NCBI RefSeq assembly: GCF_905220365.1
Contig: NC_061133.1
Span: forward strand, 8,856,171 to 8,920,170
Direction of reading: 5' to 3'
DNA length: 64,000 bases
Source of the DNA: Vanessa cardui
Lineage: Eukaryota; Arthropoda; Insecta; Lepidoptera; Nymphalidae
Part shown: one piece after another, positions 1 to 12,135 of the stretch
How the letters are laid out: each line of letters opens with the position of its first letter
How positions within the stretch are numbered: the stretch's first letter is position 1
Program-made: the position numbers and the translations under genes
Notes under the pieces: model-generated
The model's database searches: none
What the model saw: only the letters and a program-made list of their open reading frames with translations
Told to the model about the DNA's origin: nothing

Positions 1-353
1 TTACAAATACTAGTATTAAGGTAATTATGAAGAAGTTAAATGCCAACAATGTTTTTTAATAATAATATTTACCGGCATAAATATGAGAATGGACTCATAA
101 AGAGTCGCAACATACCCTTCTGCGAGGCAGATTTCAGCAACTCTTTGAAATAGTTGTGCCGGAACATTTTGGGCAATTTATAAATACTAGTATTAAGGTA
201 ATTATGAAGAAGTAAAATGCCAACAATGTTTTTAATAATAATATTTACCGGCATAAATATGAGAATGGATTCATAAAGAGTCGCAACATAGCCTTCTGCG
301 AGGCAGATTTCAGCAACTCTTTGAAATAGTTGTGCCGGAACATTTTGCGCAAT
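1..353. repeat. Tandem 177-bp duplication of part of a spatacsin exon and its donor site
   Basis: Copy 1 (1-177) and copy 2 (178-353) are about 97% identical: five or so substitutions and one T indel. Each holds, in minus orientation, the last ~100 bp of the spatacsin exon (ending at 73 and 249), its GTAAAT donor and about 70 bp of intron. Only copy 2 continues into the rest of the exon and its acceptor (440). Copy 1 has no acceptor and should not be spliced. The three exonic differences fall at third codon positions and are all synonymous. Confidence 0.9.
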
Positions 354-3300
354 TTCAGCTTGTAAAGCTTCCCGACTACGTGCGTTTGGTTCTAAAGAGG
401 AGAGGATCCAATGTGCCCATAATACATCAACAGCGTTTGGCTAAAAGAAAACAAACATATTATTATTTTTATTAAGTTACTTAAACTTGGTGGTAGGGCT
501 TGTGCAAGCCCGTCTGGGTAGGTACCACCCACTCATCAGTCATTCTACCGCCAAATAACAGTACTCAGTATTGTTGTGTTCCGGTTTGAAGGGTGAGTGA
601 GCCAGTGTAACTACAGGCACATGCGATTTAACAACTTAACTCCCAAGGTTGGTGGCACTTTGATATGTACGGAATAGTTAATATTTCTTACAACGTCATT
701 GTCTATGGGTGATGGTGACCACTTACCATCATGGGGCCCATCTGCTCGTCCACCAACATATACCATAAATAAAAAATAAAAATAAAAAACAAAAAATAAA
801 CCATTGCAAATACGGTAAACAAATTTTAGCAAAACGATTATATAATTAAAGGCACCTCATAGCAACTGGCAACGAGAACCAGCAATGGCTCTCGATACAC
901 GTCAGCGGCTCGCAGCAGGGCGGCGGGCGGATCCTCGGGTCCGTGACAGGCCGCCACAACCTCCCACAACTCACGACCCATATATGTGCTTGACGGGAAA
1001 TCGAACGACACGCTTTGAGTTGGACTCTGGAATATGAAACCATTGATGTAATATTGTTAGGATTAAGAAGTCATGTCATAAAGAGGGTCTTTGAAATAAT
1101 TACAGGAAACGAAATATAATGGAACGGAATGACGACACAAAATTGCATTTTAACTTACCGTATCTATAGAATTAAGCCTCATAATTCTTCTTTGGCCATT
1201 ACTTGAGTTTGACTTCTGTTCTTTATCATCTTCTGCGGTCCGATGCATCATTATGTGTTTTAAATGCTCTGAATAAGATTTCTTTTCAAACTCTTGAGAA
1301 AGTTGCAGCATCTGTGATAGTGGATATCTAAAGACGTCTCCAAAAAGCAAGAAATTAAACCAAGAATTGTTTCTGACAAATTGCTTCAGCTGCATTTCAG
1401 GTAATGGTAAATTATGTAATATTGCAAATTTGACCATCGTTTGAGATTCGTATAAAACTACAGACATATCAAATTTTCCTTTTGCCTCTTGTATTTCTTG
1501 CAATCTATACAGCGTAATCTCTTCTAAATAACGGAGAATAATTGTTGCCGTGTCATCGTTGTTTTGGATGAGTTTTGTCATAAATTCATTAATTATTTTG
1601 TTAGCTTCATTTTCGGGTAATCCTTTCTGACTGATTAGGTGATCTTTTATCATTTTAGTAGCAGATATATGAACTCTGCATCTTGTAGGATTACAACCAA
1701 TCATTGCAACGAATGATATCGCGCAAGCTGTCATGGCTGGATCGTTCCAATTCTGTAATGCCAATGCATGAGCTTCACAGCAAGCACTTTTAATACTCTT
1801 CTCTTGTAGACGATTGTAGGTCTGGTATTGTTGTGAGACAAACGCTTGGCTTGCATTGCAAGGACGATACTGTTTCAAATAATACACGTGGTTCAACTTT
1901 GCATCATATCCATATCTTTTCATGAGTTTCTCGTTAGCAAAGTCGGGCATATCTATAGTTTTCTGAGTAAGTGTTTTGAGACCACGGACATCCACTTCGT
2001 TTGACAAAAGACTTCCTAAACTTCTACGGTCCGTTTTATCAGGCATAAGATAACTTGGGTTCATATTTATTATTTGAAATTCGAATATTTTCGACACGTC
2101 TAAGCCTCGGTACCCAGAAAGCAACTGATAGACGTTTACGTCTTTACATTCGTATAAGCTATTTTCACTCGAATGTTTCTTATAGATATTGTATAAATGT
2201 GGTAATTTGCGTTTGTAGCCCTTATTTGGTAGCTTAAAGTCTTTGAACTGCAAAAATTCTTCCTTAGTAAATATGTCAAATAGATTTGCATTATCTTCCA
2301 ATAAAATCATACCCAACACCAAATGTGGATTAGACGAAATATAATTATCAATATCATCTTTAGCTATTTGTTGGCAAGTTTTGTAAACTGGCACAACATG
2401 ACTCTGCCTGTCGGAAGTTTGTTCAATGCTTTTAAATAACAGCCACAGCTCAATGCAATCTCTGGCATCCTGTTCTATCTCCGACAAATCAATATCTAAT
2501 ATATGACCTTCAATACAAATCGTTAGAACTTTGTACAATTTATTTTTCACATAATACTTCGCCAATTCTAAATAAAATTCTTGTATGCCCATTGTCGCAC
2601 AAGACTCAGAAAATATGTCATCAATTAATTTTAGATTTTGAGTTCTTGATAATCGAGCAATAATTTGGTACAAATCTTTGCGCTCCTTTTCGACAATAAT
2701 TCCATATGATGACAAAGTATCATAAATACACATTTTAGTGTATTCAAAGCAGTCACATGTGGCTATCTTTTGAATCATTTCTTCAGAAATAGGCCACTTA
2801 CGAAATACTTCGTCCAAAGTATCAAGCACTTCATTTTGGAAGCCTCTTGTATCAACATTTAAAAGCTTTTGCACGAAATTATCGTTGTTAAAGAAATTGT
2901 ATCGAGCATTCATGTCGCGCACGACTTCCGACATCTGAACGTTTATCCAACGTACCAGAATCATTGATTTATTATGCTCAACCAAGTAATTCCACATTTG
3001 AACAGGAGAAGATAAATCCAGTAAAGAAAATTCTAGAATAAAAGTTCATATATAAAAACCTGACCCAATTTCTCATTTATGTACAATTATGATAATGTAA
3101 TAAGAATGGTTACATAATAATTGTAGTTAGGCTTAAAAATATGTGTCTCAAATGTATGAGATACCATATTGAGTAAACCTTTCAATAGTAAAAATAGATA
3201 TGTCACTATTATTTTTAAATTGAAATAGATACTAGCAAAGGAATAACCCGATAGAAAATGGTCAATTTAGATTTTGATACTAAGTAAACAATCAAACAGT

Positions 3301-4335
3301 ATAATATGATGCATATTTGGTACAAAAAAGACAGGAGACAGACAAAGAACTACTACCAGATCATCAATATCAAATAGTAAAGATACATAGAACAACAAAA
3401 ATTTTTAAATATTCATGTTAAAATTTCATTTTTGCTTATTTGATACAACCCTAACATTTAAACATGATTACCATAACAACTATGGTTTACATAATTACTA
3501 TTGAAGTACTTGCTTGCTTATATTTTATTGATTTTTCATTTTATTTATATACAACTTACCAAAAGTATCAAAGAACAAAGCAGTTCCAATTTTGCATTTC
3601 CATTCTGGTGAATATTTCTCAATCTTTTCAATTGTCAGAGATTTGATTTCAGTCTCATTTACGAAAACCCTATCATTTCCAATACCGAAAACTTTATTCT
3701 GCTTAAATGTACCATCCACTTCAAATGATTTCTCTAAGTAACGGAGCAAATTCCAGTGTCTTTTAAAGTCATCCCATTTACTAATATTACTACTGTTCAT
3801 GTCTTTGGTAAGTTTTTGTAAATGTTCCACTATGAAGTCTCTATATTCAATTTGAGCCGAGGATTTTGCAAGAGTCATTAAATGTTCTTCAGGATTGATG
3901 TTACATTTATTTAAAATGTGTAGTACTTTGAATATTTGCTTCCTCATTAATAGCTGAACTGTCCATGCTTTGACCTACAATTTCAATTAATGTAAAACAA
4001 ATATATTAAAACATTAGTTTTGATCGCACATTAAATATGAAATGTATGTATGTTTAAATGAATATAATGATAATGTATTATAAATCAAAACAACAAACAC
4101 TATGTAACAATGTATTGTTCAGTTAAAATGTTTTACATAAATAGAGGCATACCTCTGCCATAAACCAATCCCTCGCTGTTGATTCACTCCAAGAGTTTTT
4201 GACCTTAAGATATTTAATAGCAAGATTGATATGAGTTCCCTTAGCTGCTGCTTCACGAACCACGTCTCTCGGAGACTTGTCCTCCCAGCAATTCCAAACA
4301 ATCTTTTCATTTTGACTCAAGCCTTCCATATTCAT
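249..4335 (-). CDS. SPG11: Spatacsin-like protein (SPG11 family), 3' end beyond the left edge
   Basis: Five minus-strand exons join in frame: 4335-4153, 3974-3560, 3032-1159, 1026-856 and 440-249, all with GT/AG borders and phases 0, 1, 0, 0. They encode 945 residues and the gene continues left of base 1. The protein is alpha-helical, with no signal peptide or membrane segment. The exon at 1026-856 carries a stretch reading ACHGPEDPPAALLRAA followed by a LVASCYE motif, which I recognise from the C-terminal half of vertebrate spatacsin. Spatacsin works with spastizin and AP-5 in lysosome and autophagosome recycling (family knowledge). The start at 4335 is chosen because an in-frame stop lies a few codons upstream and no pyrimidine-rich acceptor is visible. 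It implies that the N-terminal several hundred residues of the vertebrate protein are absent or encoded elsewhere. Transcription is divergent from IFT20. The second-last intron seen holds a SINE. Confidence 0.8.
485..800 (+). mobile_element. SINE, Metulj-like, near full length
   Basis: The 5' block (TGGTAGGGCTTGTGCAAGCC, then a run ending CACCCACTCATCAG), the middle block (GGTTTGAAGGGTGAGTGAGC) and the 3' block (GGTGACCACTTACCATCA) match a SINE common in butterfly genomes. It ends in an A-rich tail of AAATAAAA repeats. It lies in a spatacsin intron, antisense to the gene. Shorter or broken relatives occur in this window at 12711, 29289 (reverse), 39515, 45444, 51377, 51665 and 60400. The family name is from memory; repeat membership is clear from the copies. 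Confidence 0.8.
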
Positions 4336-5082
4336 TAATAATAAAATGTTTTTAAGATACCTTCTTTAAATCAATTTGATAATTTTCTTATAATAAACAT
4401 ATTTTGTTACAAATCAATAACAACAAAACAATCGTTTAATGGTAGATGATAACAATTCTATACAGTCAATCTATTATAGAGGTATATAAACTGTATCAGT
4501 GGATTGTTGATTTAGGTTTAATTTCCCATATCGATGTTAAATATACTAATTTTATTTAAAAATTCAAACATGAAAATTAAATTGAAATTACACTGTTTTT
4601 GATCTATGATTCTCTTTTGTAAACTTTTGCATATTTTGATGTTAAAATAATAATAAATAACTTTTAAGTCATCTGCCCCACTGACACCTTTGACATATTA
4701 TTGTAAAACCAGGGCTGCCACAGCAAAAAAATGGATAAAGTCACACGACGATTTCAAGACTTTGTTAATAAATAAAAATTAAATATTTTAATTACGAATA
4801 TTTAAATGCCAAGTAGTTAGGAGATTTAAAGTCACAAATACGCAACAACTTTATTTAAATTATTTGGTTTCCAATAATATTACACATGCAGTGATATTTC
4901 CAGCGTGTAGATAGGGCCTAATAAAGTCAATCCTGTTAAATTGTATAAACCATGGTTTCTAGGCAACAGATTTAGAAACAAACAGTATCGAAACTGAAAA
5001 TTGCATTAAGCCTTTTCAGACTTTCATTAGAATACACAATTTATCTCTACCGTTATTTAACAAGACTTAGTATCTTAGGATA
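4336..5082. promoter_or_regulatory. Shared upstream region between spatacsin (-) and IFT20 (+)
   Basis: These 747 bp separate the two divergent start codons and contain no coding exon that I can see. The sequence is AT-rich with no clear TATA box. It includes the X-box described separately. A bidirectional promoter is inferred from the arrangement only. Confidence 0.55.
4955..4967 (+). promoter_or_regulatory. RFX X-box upstream of IFT20
   Basis: GTTTCTAGGCAAC fits the RFX X-box consensus (RYYNYY, 1-3 nt spacer, RRNRAC) at every position with a 1-nt spacer. It lies 116 bp before the IFT20 ATG. RFX factors drive ciliary genes, including IFT genes, through X-boxes close to the start in nematodes, flies and vertebrates, so position and neighbour both support function. 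One 13-bp match could be chance; conservation would settle it. Confidence 0.65.
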
Positions 5083-5982
5083 ATGGCCGACGAATTACAA
5101 AAAGTTCACCTACATTATGACGATATTAATAAAATCAGAGTTATTGATAGTTCGGTTCTTAAAGAAACCGAGGATTTGAAGAATTCATGCAAGGATTATG
5201 ATACAAGTACATATTTTTAGTTTCCTTCGAGTCTGTACCCAAAGGAATTTATATACTGTATATATTTCTTGACCTTCTATATTTAGTTACAAGAATGACT
5301 ATATTTTCGGTATTTTAAAATTTATTTTGATCATGAAACTCAAAATCCTATAGGACGAATTTTAATCTTATCCGGTCATCTAGAAATCGGTTAGAGAAAA
5401 ATCCCGATCACTCTAGTTGGGAGTCCATACGATTCATCTGTTAAGTCTTTGCCGTTAAAATTATCTCATTGTAAATAATAAAAGTGGTTACACGAAAGAA
5501 ATGGCAAAAACGATATAATTTTACAGCATCACAAAAAGTGTTTACCCGAAAAATAATTTGTTCTAATATTTTGCCTTCATAATAGCACATTTAATATGAA
5601 AAAAAAAATGTGTTCAGTTATCAAGTAATATTTTACAGAAGTACAAGACTTCGGGAACATAATCACTTCTTTACTAAATATGTTGAAGGAGCTTGGTGAT
5701 AACGTTGAGAAGCAAAAAATGGCTGCAATAGGAGCTACAAATCTTCTTAAATCTATTGCAAAAGATAGAGAAAGTGAGCAAGCAAAACTACAAGTAGGTA
5801 TCAAACATTTCCTTCTCAATGTGCTTTTAATCAAACATAGAATTTTAATACTTGTATGCTTGCAGTCAGAAATAAATGATAAATCTATGATTTTGGAACA
5901 ACTGGACTCCGAATATGATGCCCTTCAAATCTTAGAAGCTACTCAGACGGAAACAATTGAATATCTGACACAACTTAGATAA
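5083..5982 (+). CDS. IFT20: Intraflagellar transport protein 20
   Basis: Three exons, 5083-5206, 5639-5793 and 5866-5982, splice with GT/AG borders into 131 residues, close to the usual ~132. The first begins MADELQKVHLHYDDINKIRV and the second carries AIGATNLLKSIAKDRESEQ, matching the family core (AIGARNLLKSIAKQRE in vertebrates). The protein is predominantly coiled coil. IFT20 belongs to IFT-B and also acts at the Golgi, carrying membrane proteins to the cilium (family knowledge). Insects make cilia mainly in sensory neurons and sperm. The first exon was joined by hand because it is only 124 bp. An X-box lies 116 bp upstream. The gene converges on PPM1G. Confidence 0.95.
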
Positions 5983-7345
5983 ATCTACATCTAACACAAC
6001 TTTTGTATATTTAGTTTAGGACACTTAAATTGCTTAAATTTTGTTGTTGAATAAGTAATACAAATCTTTGGTCTGTAAAAATGTATTTTTTATTTTTTAA
6101 ATTGATTCACACATGTAAGAACAGCTTGTAGACCAAACTGTTGCTTGTTGATTTATAAATGTCCATTCAATTGTCTGTTTATTTTATTTTTGAAATTTAA
6201 GTGATAAGTCCAAAAATGTATTTGTTTTCCTTAGTATAATCATAATTAAAAAAATATGACTACTTATCCAATTACAGAGTAACATATATAAATAATTACT
6301 GAATTAAAAATATACATTCACTCCCTTGATTCACAACATTTTATTTTAGAATAATTATAATGTAGGAACATGCCAATAACAATGTCACAATTGTTGTAAC
6401 AAACACCTAAAAAGTAGTCTTCAAACAAAGTTATTACAATTTAATGACATTTGTGTGGTAGTCATACTTACAACTAATTTTTTTCTTTCATCAAATGTAT
6501 GTACTAATAGGTGCCAGTTAGAACAACAGCAGCTCAATTGATAATTTATTATTAACTTCCATAATTTTACTGAACTTTTAATATTTTTTAATCGTAAGTA
6601 GCAATTGTATTTGTAATTATAGTATTCATTTAAATTAGCCCAGTTTGTGCCTCACCCAACAAACAAGAAAACAAAACTTGATATTCATAGTCCTTCTTTA
6701 ACTCAAAAATAAATCTTAAAACTAACACCATTACTTACTTCCTTATATTCTATCATCATTAAGTCAGTTCTATAATATTTTATTACTCAAGCTGTTTTAG
6801 TCTTCCACTGGTATCAAGTATTTTAAAAAAGTACAATAATAACAGTCAATTGTCTTTTACAAAATATTAAGCACAGTATGCACTTTTAATTAAAGTTTAT
6901 TTTCCAATGGCCAATTCAAAAAAGTAAAATAAAAAATGTCATAAATAGATACATATAATTAAACTCATGATATTCATGCAAGATCGATTAACGAATGAAT
7001 GAAAAAATTATGAATTGATTTTTTTACTAAATGAGCAATAACAATTTCTTAAAGAAAACCAATTCAAAATTATACATTTTAGAATGTTTAAAAAAATCAT
7101 GATTGAATATAAAGCACACAGAATATTCAAGAAACATATTGTGTTATGTAGCTTCAGTGATATAACTCAGAAAAAAATATTGTTCTTAACTGCTTAATAA
7201 CAAGAAAAACTATATCTTCCAATTTAGTAGAAAGTTAAGAGTACCTGTTTGTTAAAACTACAGTAGCAAATCATTGCATTGTCTCTAACATTATACTATA
7301 CTCTGTGTAGCTTGAACACTGTATACTTAAGTCAAATTGTTAGTT
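5983..7345. other. Convergent 3' regions of IFT20 and PPM1G
   Basis: AT-rich, no open frame of note and no repeat that I recognise. It should contain the 3' UTRs and poly(A) sites of both convergent genes. On the minus strand an AATAAA (plus TTTATT near 6897) is one candidate for PPM1G; no single signal stands out. Confidence 0.5.
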
Positions 7346-8986
7346 CTAAACACTCGAAGTCACTACTGAACTTGATAAAGGATCATCAATTTTTTGCCTC
7401 TTTGTTTCCTGTTGGTCATCACTTTCGTCAGCAGCGCGTTTTTTCGAGCCCTCAACATTATTTGTATATTGTCCCACGTCCGCAACAACGCCATCCTTGA
7501 ATCGCACTATAATAGCAGTCATGTTGTCACATCCTGTTCCATCTCCTATTGTACTTGGTGCCAAACAGTGATCAAACATCTAAAAAATTATTGTGTCTTT
7601 ATTATTACTAATATTACATATTATTTGACACCAGCTTTAGAATTTTTAAATTCAACAAATATGTAAATAAAATAATTTAAAAAATCTAAGTAAAGATTAG
7701 CGGTAGCATACAATTTAAAATACTAGGTCCTATTTCAATGACAAAAGTTTAAAACATTTATTATTTGTAAAAGTATTTGATACTATAAATATGTAACATA
7801 TACAAACCTCTTCACAAATTTGCGATAGCCTCTCTCTACCTTCTGCCAATCTGGGAAGGATAAAGTTGCAAACATCTTGACTAGACATATAGTTCCAGAT
7901 CCCATCACAAGCTAATACCATAAACTGATCTTTTGTAGATTCAATTGTTAATGTTTTCACATCTGGTAGTGCTGTTATCATTTGCTCTTTAGCATCCAAG
8001 TCTTTGTTCTGTTTATAAGAATGATCACCAATAGCTCGTGACAAATTTAGTCCACCATTGATACGTCCATCATTTGATACTTTGCCACCTGCTTTTGTGA
8101 TCCTGTCTAACTCTGGTGTATCCTCTGGTTTGTGGTCTATTGACATGTCAATTGCTTTGCCTTCTCGACATATTATGCAACGGGAGTCACCAGCATTTGC
8201 CACATATAATTCATTACCTATAAAAAAAAACAATGTTATTTAACCCACTTTGGTGACTAAGTAACTGCAGATAATTGTTCAAAATGATATATATAAAAAT
8301 AGTGTTGTATCAAGTTTCCTATAAAAGATACCTCTTAGAAGAGCTACAACTGCTGTACAGCCACTGTCATTTCCAGGTTCCTCTGCCATACTGAAGTCCC
8401 CTTCTTCATCGCTTGATTCAGCTTCATATTCTTCTTCTTCGTCTTCTTCTTCTGGTTCACCTCCAAAAGTAATATTATTTCAAAAGAGCAATTGAATAAC
8501 ATTTTTATTTATAGAGCAGCTTTACTATGCAATAAATGTACCATAATCAAAATTTTAAATTTAATCCATACAGAGAATTAAATGAAAATTATAATATTTA
8601 ATTTTAAATACAAGATGTCTGTTTTAAATATCAAATTATGACAGGTAAACATTTTAGTTATAGCACACTTAATATCAACCTTATAAGTAGCAGTATTCTT
8701 TTAAAGAAATTATTAATTAATTTAAATGAAATAGTTCTTTCACTTACTGTCATTAGAAGACTCTTCAACACCATTAACATTTTCTTCATCAGAGGAATTA
8801 ACTTCCCCACCTTCAAAGTTTTCATCATTTGAATCACTTTCATCATCATCATCATCATCTGCAGGGGCTTGTCTCAATAGTGTTTCATATACAGCAGCAG
8901 CAGCTCTCCTCAGTTTAGCTTTCTTTGGCCTTTCAGGAGTTGCTTTGTTTGAACTTGATACAGATGAAGCCTTATCTAAAACAAAG

Positions 8987-9021
<35 letters not shown>

Positions 9022-11319
9022 CAAAATTAAACAGAATGCATATCAATTTTAGATTTAAAAATTAACTAGATAAGAGTTTCAATTAGAGAAAGAGATTCAA
9101 ATATGTTAAGATGTGGTAATGTATAACAATACAAAACAAATTAGATCATTAACCTGAAATAAATGTATCAAGATTAAGCTTACAAATTTATTAAATTAAA
9201 TTACCTTTAGCTGAATCCGATTTTGCAGGAGTTGTTGATCCATTTGATGAACTGATGTTATTTTCTACATCAACCTTGGAATTAGTAACTTCTCCATTAC
9301 ACACTTCTGATACAGCATCTTTATCAGATTTCTTGGAATCTGCGCTTTGTTCTGGCTGAGTGCAGTTTTCTCCAGAACTATCTGGTGTATTTGATGTCTT
9401 ATCCAATTCCATAGCCACAGCTTTATCAACATTATCATTTTGATCACTAGTGGATACCTACACAAAAGTATTATCATTTTACAATATATTTAAAAAAATA
9501 ATATTTTAATTTGAATAGAGACAAAATCTTTGATACTCACTTCACCATTAACTTCTTTGTCATCATTAGAATTTGTTGAAGAAACTCCACCAGTGTCATC
9601 ATCAGTTTTTTTTGTTTCCTCTGCTGAAGATAAGCCATTTCTACTTGATGTTGCCTCATCAATATTCTGTTCAGAGCTTGATTCCGCTACTTCTACTAAT
9701 TCCAAACTTGAACTAGAAGCTCCAGCACCTTAGACAAATTATTAAATAAAGTAGCTGTTGTTGTAGTTACATAAAAATATTTTCCTTATATTTATTTAAT
9801 AGCTTATTCGTCAGCCACATCTGAAAATGTTTTTGCAAAACCCAGATATATAATTGACTATTCAAGATCTCCCAATGATAGTGTGAATTCAATGTCACAG
9901 TTTTCAATTGTATTATAATTTTGTTCATGTATGTATTTGCTGCAATGGATGATACTATAATATGTGCAACAAGATTTTAAATTTTACTTAAATTTCAAAT
10001 TATAATTTAAGAGGAAACTGTAAGAGCTTAGAATATATAATGGTTTAGTTTCACTTTAATACTAAAAGTTTTAATTTTTAATAATATAGTTTTTACACAT
10101 TTAGCTACTATCATATAAAGAAAATTAAGATTTGTGAGCTTACCTGAACCTCCTGGTTCCTCATTATTTTTCTTGGCACGTAAGCATGGTGATAGTGGTG
10201 TTGCTGTATCACCTAGTCTTGCTCGGTGCAGAGATGTCAGTTTGTTTTCATACTTGGCCAGAACTTCCTAAATAAATGAATAAATACATTTTCACATTAT
10301 TATTGAAAAAAAATAAGGAAAATTATTTTTCTAATTTGTTGTGTTCATAATGTTAATCTTTATTATATAGTTTACTTTTTAGAACAATACTTATTACCTA
10401 TCATTTGTAAATATTTTAAATAAGAGGACATAGCATTTAAAATAAAAAATTAGTAGTTCTTTGATTTGGTTGTGATGTATTTGAAGTATTTTTATTCAAA
10501 CCTGTAATGGCAGTTTTGCTTCCTTGTACAGGTTACTAATGTTTTCATCTTCAGATTCATCATTGTCACTGGGCCCTGGTGGGTTAATTTCACCTATACA
10601 GTAAAATATTAACAAATAAGCTAAAGAATGCATTACTTATTCAAGATTGTTGCAGTAAATTGATATTGAAACGAACATACCTGCCAGTTCTTTTAATATA
10701 TCCATAACCTCTTTTGTGGCAATACTTGCATCAAATCCAAGGAAGGCATCTGTCAAAGCTTTAACCATGTCCCCATTTTTATATGCTTCCGTGTTCTTAA
10801 TAAAATTTGGTAAATTTTGTGAACAATATGTAGCTACTTCGGCGCCCCCGTGGCCATCATATACAGCAAACATTGATGTGTTCTCGTCGTAATCCAAAAT
10901 TGTGTTGTGTGCATCCTAAAAACATAGTATTATCGTAGTCAAATCTTTACAAATGAAATACCGAAACATTCTGCAAAAAAGCGGAGACCTAATACCTTAA
11001 AATGTTAGTGATTTCATATCATTAACAACGGTACTACCTAAATAAATATCATACGCTTATGGAACTACGATTTGACGTTCTATCTACGAATGCACAAGCA
11101 TAATCAAAAAGCATTTTCAACAACAGTTTCTAAGCAGTGAGGTTTTAGTGACGACAAGAGTAACTAGATTCAGTATAATTACTAATGACTATCGAAACAC
11201 TATCTTACCTCTTGGTTGACACGCCAACCCTGCATGGAGCTTGCACCGCATTCCAATTTATCATTTGCCTCATCACTAGACATCTTTTCAGTAACTGGTT
11301 CTGATAAATAGGCACCCAT
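7346..11319 (-). CDS. PPM1G: Protein phosphatase 1G (PPM/PP2C family, gamma)
   Basis: Ten exons run right to left: 11319-11209, 10915-10681, 10593-10502, 10267-10144, 9728-9541, 9457-9205, 8975-8748, 8460-8332, 8217-7808 and 7579-7346. All have GT/AG borders and compatible phases, giving 667 residues. The N-terminus MGAYLSEPVTEK with a later MQGWRVNQEDAHN is diagnostic of PPM1G; glycine 2 may be myristoylated. Metal-binding VYDGHGG lies at 55-61 (Asp57), NAGDSR and ACDGIW lie in the ninth exon, and GDGTGCDNM at 602-610 (Asp608) supplies the last metal ligand. Between the two halves of the catalytic domain sits a long acidic Ser/Asp/Glu-rich insert (exons 5-8), the family hallmark linked to substrate and histone binding. 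The C-terminus (KKRAADES and KRQK clusters) looks like a bipartite nuclear signal. It is a Mn/Mg-dependent nuclear Ser/Thr phosphatase linked to pre-mRNA splicing. Confidence 0.96.
8990..9017. repeat. (TA)n microsatellite in a PPM1G intron
   Basis: An uninterrupted TA run of about 14 units lies about 15 bp upstream of the acceptor of the seventh PPM1G exon, on its intron side. It is probably length-variable. Confidence 0.95.
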
Positions 11320-11764
11320 TTTGCCAAGTTATTGCATGAAATTTATTATTTGTTCCTATTGTACTGCAACTGACGCGCGAACTTCTATAAAAATTGTGCA
11401 GGCGGCAACTCGGCAAGCCTAACCTGACATACAGATAATTAATATTTTATTATTTGCTATCCTCCAAATTATTGTGTTACCAGTCATCTAAAATAAAATA
11501 AAATATTATTCGAAAAATTCATAATACTCAGTTCATAATACACAGTTTCTACGGTTACCCCATTGTATTGTACTTTACTTTTATCTTTATCTCTATGAAT
11601 TCTTCCCCGGACTTATTCATATTTTTCAATTAATAAATGTTTTTTTCACAATGCCTTTTGCTTTTGCTTATTAAGGCATTAGACATACTGCCATATTGTG
11701 TAGTTGCCCCATTTTTATAAAATACCTCAATAAATGTCATCACCATTATGAGTTAACAACTTCA
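11320..11764. other. PPM1G upstream region
   Basis: This is the presumed PPM1G promoter and 5' UTR. It is moderately AT-rich, with a GC-richer patch at about 11360-11430 close to the start codon. I see no TATA box and no coding. Confidence 0.45.
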
Positions 11765-11895
11765 AAACTCAACTCAAATTCCTTTATTCAATGTAGAAGC
11801 ATTACACTTACTTATTGATAGTCAAATTAAACACTTCCACCAGTTCAGAAAAAGGAACACCCTGGCCTGAGAAGAACCGGCGAAAGGCAAAGTAT
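11765..11895 (-). mobile_element. Non-LTR retrotransposon 3' tail (reverse orientation)
   Basis: Read on the minus strand it contains GCCGGTTCTTCTCAGGCCAG, then GAACTGGTGGAAG, then TTGAATAAAGGAATTTGAG. This is the layout of lepidopteran RTE-like 3' ends. A related plus-strand tail lies at 13962-14168. No coding is retained. Confidence 0.6.
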
Positions 11896-11929
11896 AGCAA
11901 TATATAAGGCAAAGTAGGCATAAAAGATG

Positions 11930-12121
11930 AGTCACGGTAGCATGCGTAAGAGATCCCGTGGCGTCCGCCTAAAGACGGAGAGGGTACCGCTGGTTTTTTA
12001 GTGGGTAAACCCGGCGTTCCTGGGCGCACTCGGCGTCCTGGGCTCCGGGGAGTCCCACACCTCCCCCCACTTTCCATCACGTGGGGGACGGGCATAATGC
12101 GTTTTTCCATCAAGAAAAAAA
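11930..12121 (+). mobile_element. 5'-truncated non-LTR element tail with 14-bp target duplication
   Basis: A GC-rich 192-bp insert ends in an A run and is flanked by direct repeats AGGCATAAAAGATG at 11916-11929 and 12122-12135. It contains TTTTTTAGTGGGTA and GGGGAGTCCCACA, shared with the reverse-oriented segment at 18120-18292. The target duplication and poly(A) show target-primed insertion. The long open frame at 11808-12113 (minus) lies mostly in this GC-rich DNA and is not a gene. Confidence 0.8.
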
Positions 12122-12135
12122 AGGCATAAAAGATG

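Noticed and set aside
69..254. 61-codon minus frame across the duplicated spatacsin exon copy
   Set aside because: It reads intron sequence and then the exon copy in the wrong frame, so it is not a functional extension.
11808..12113. 101-codon minus-strand frame
   Set aside because: It lies across two retroelement tails; the GC-rich insert with its own target duplication explains the open frame.
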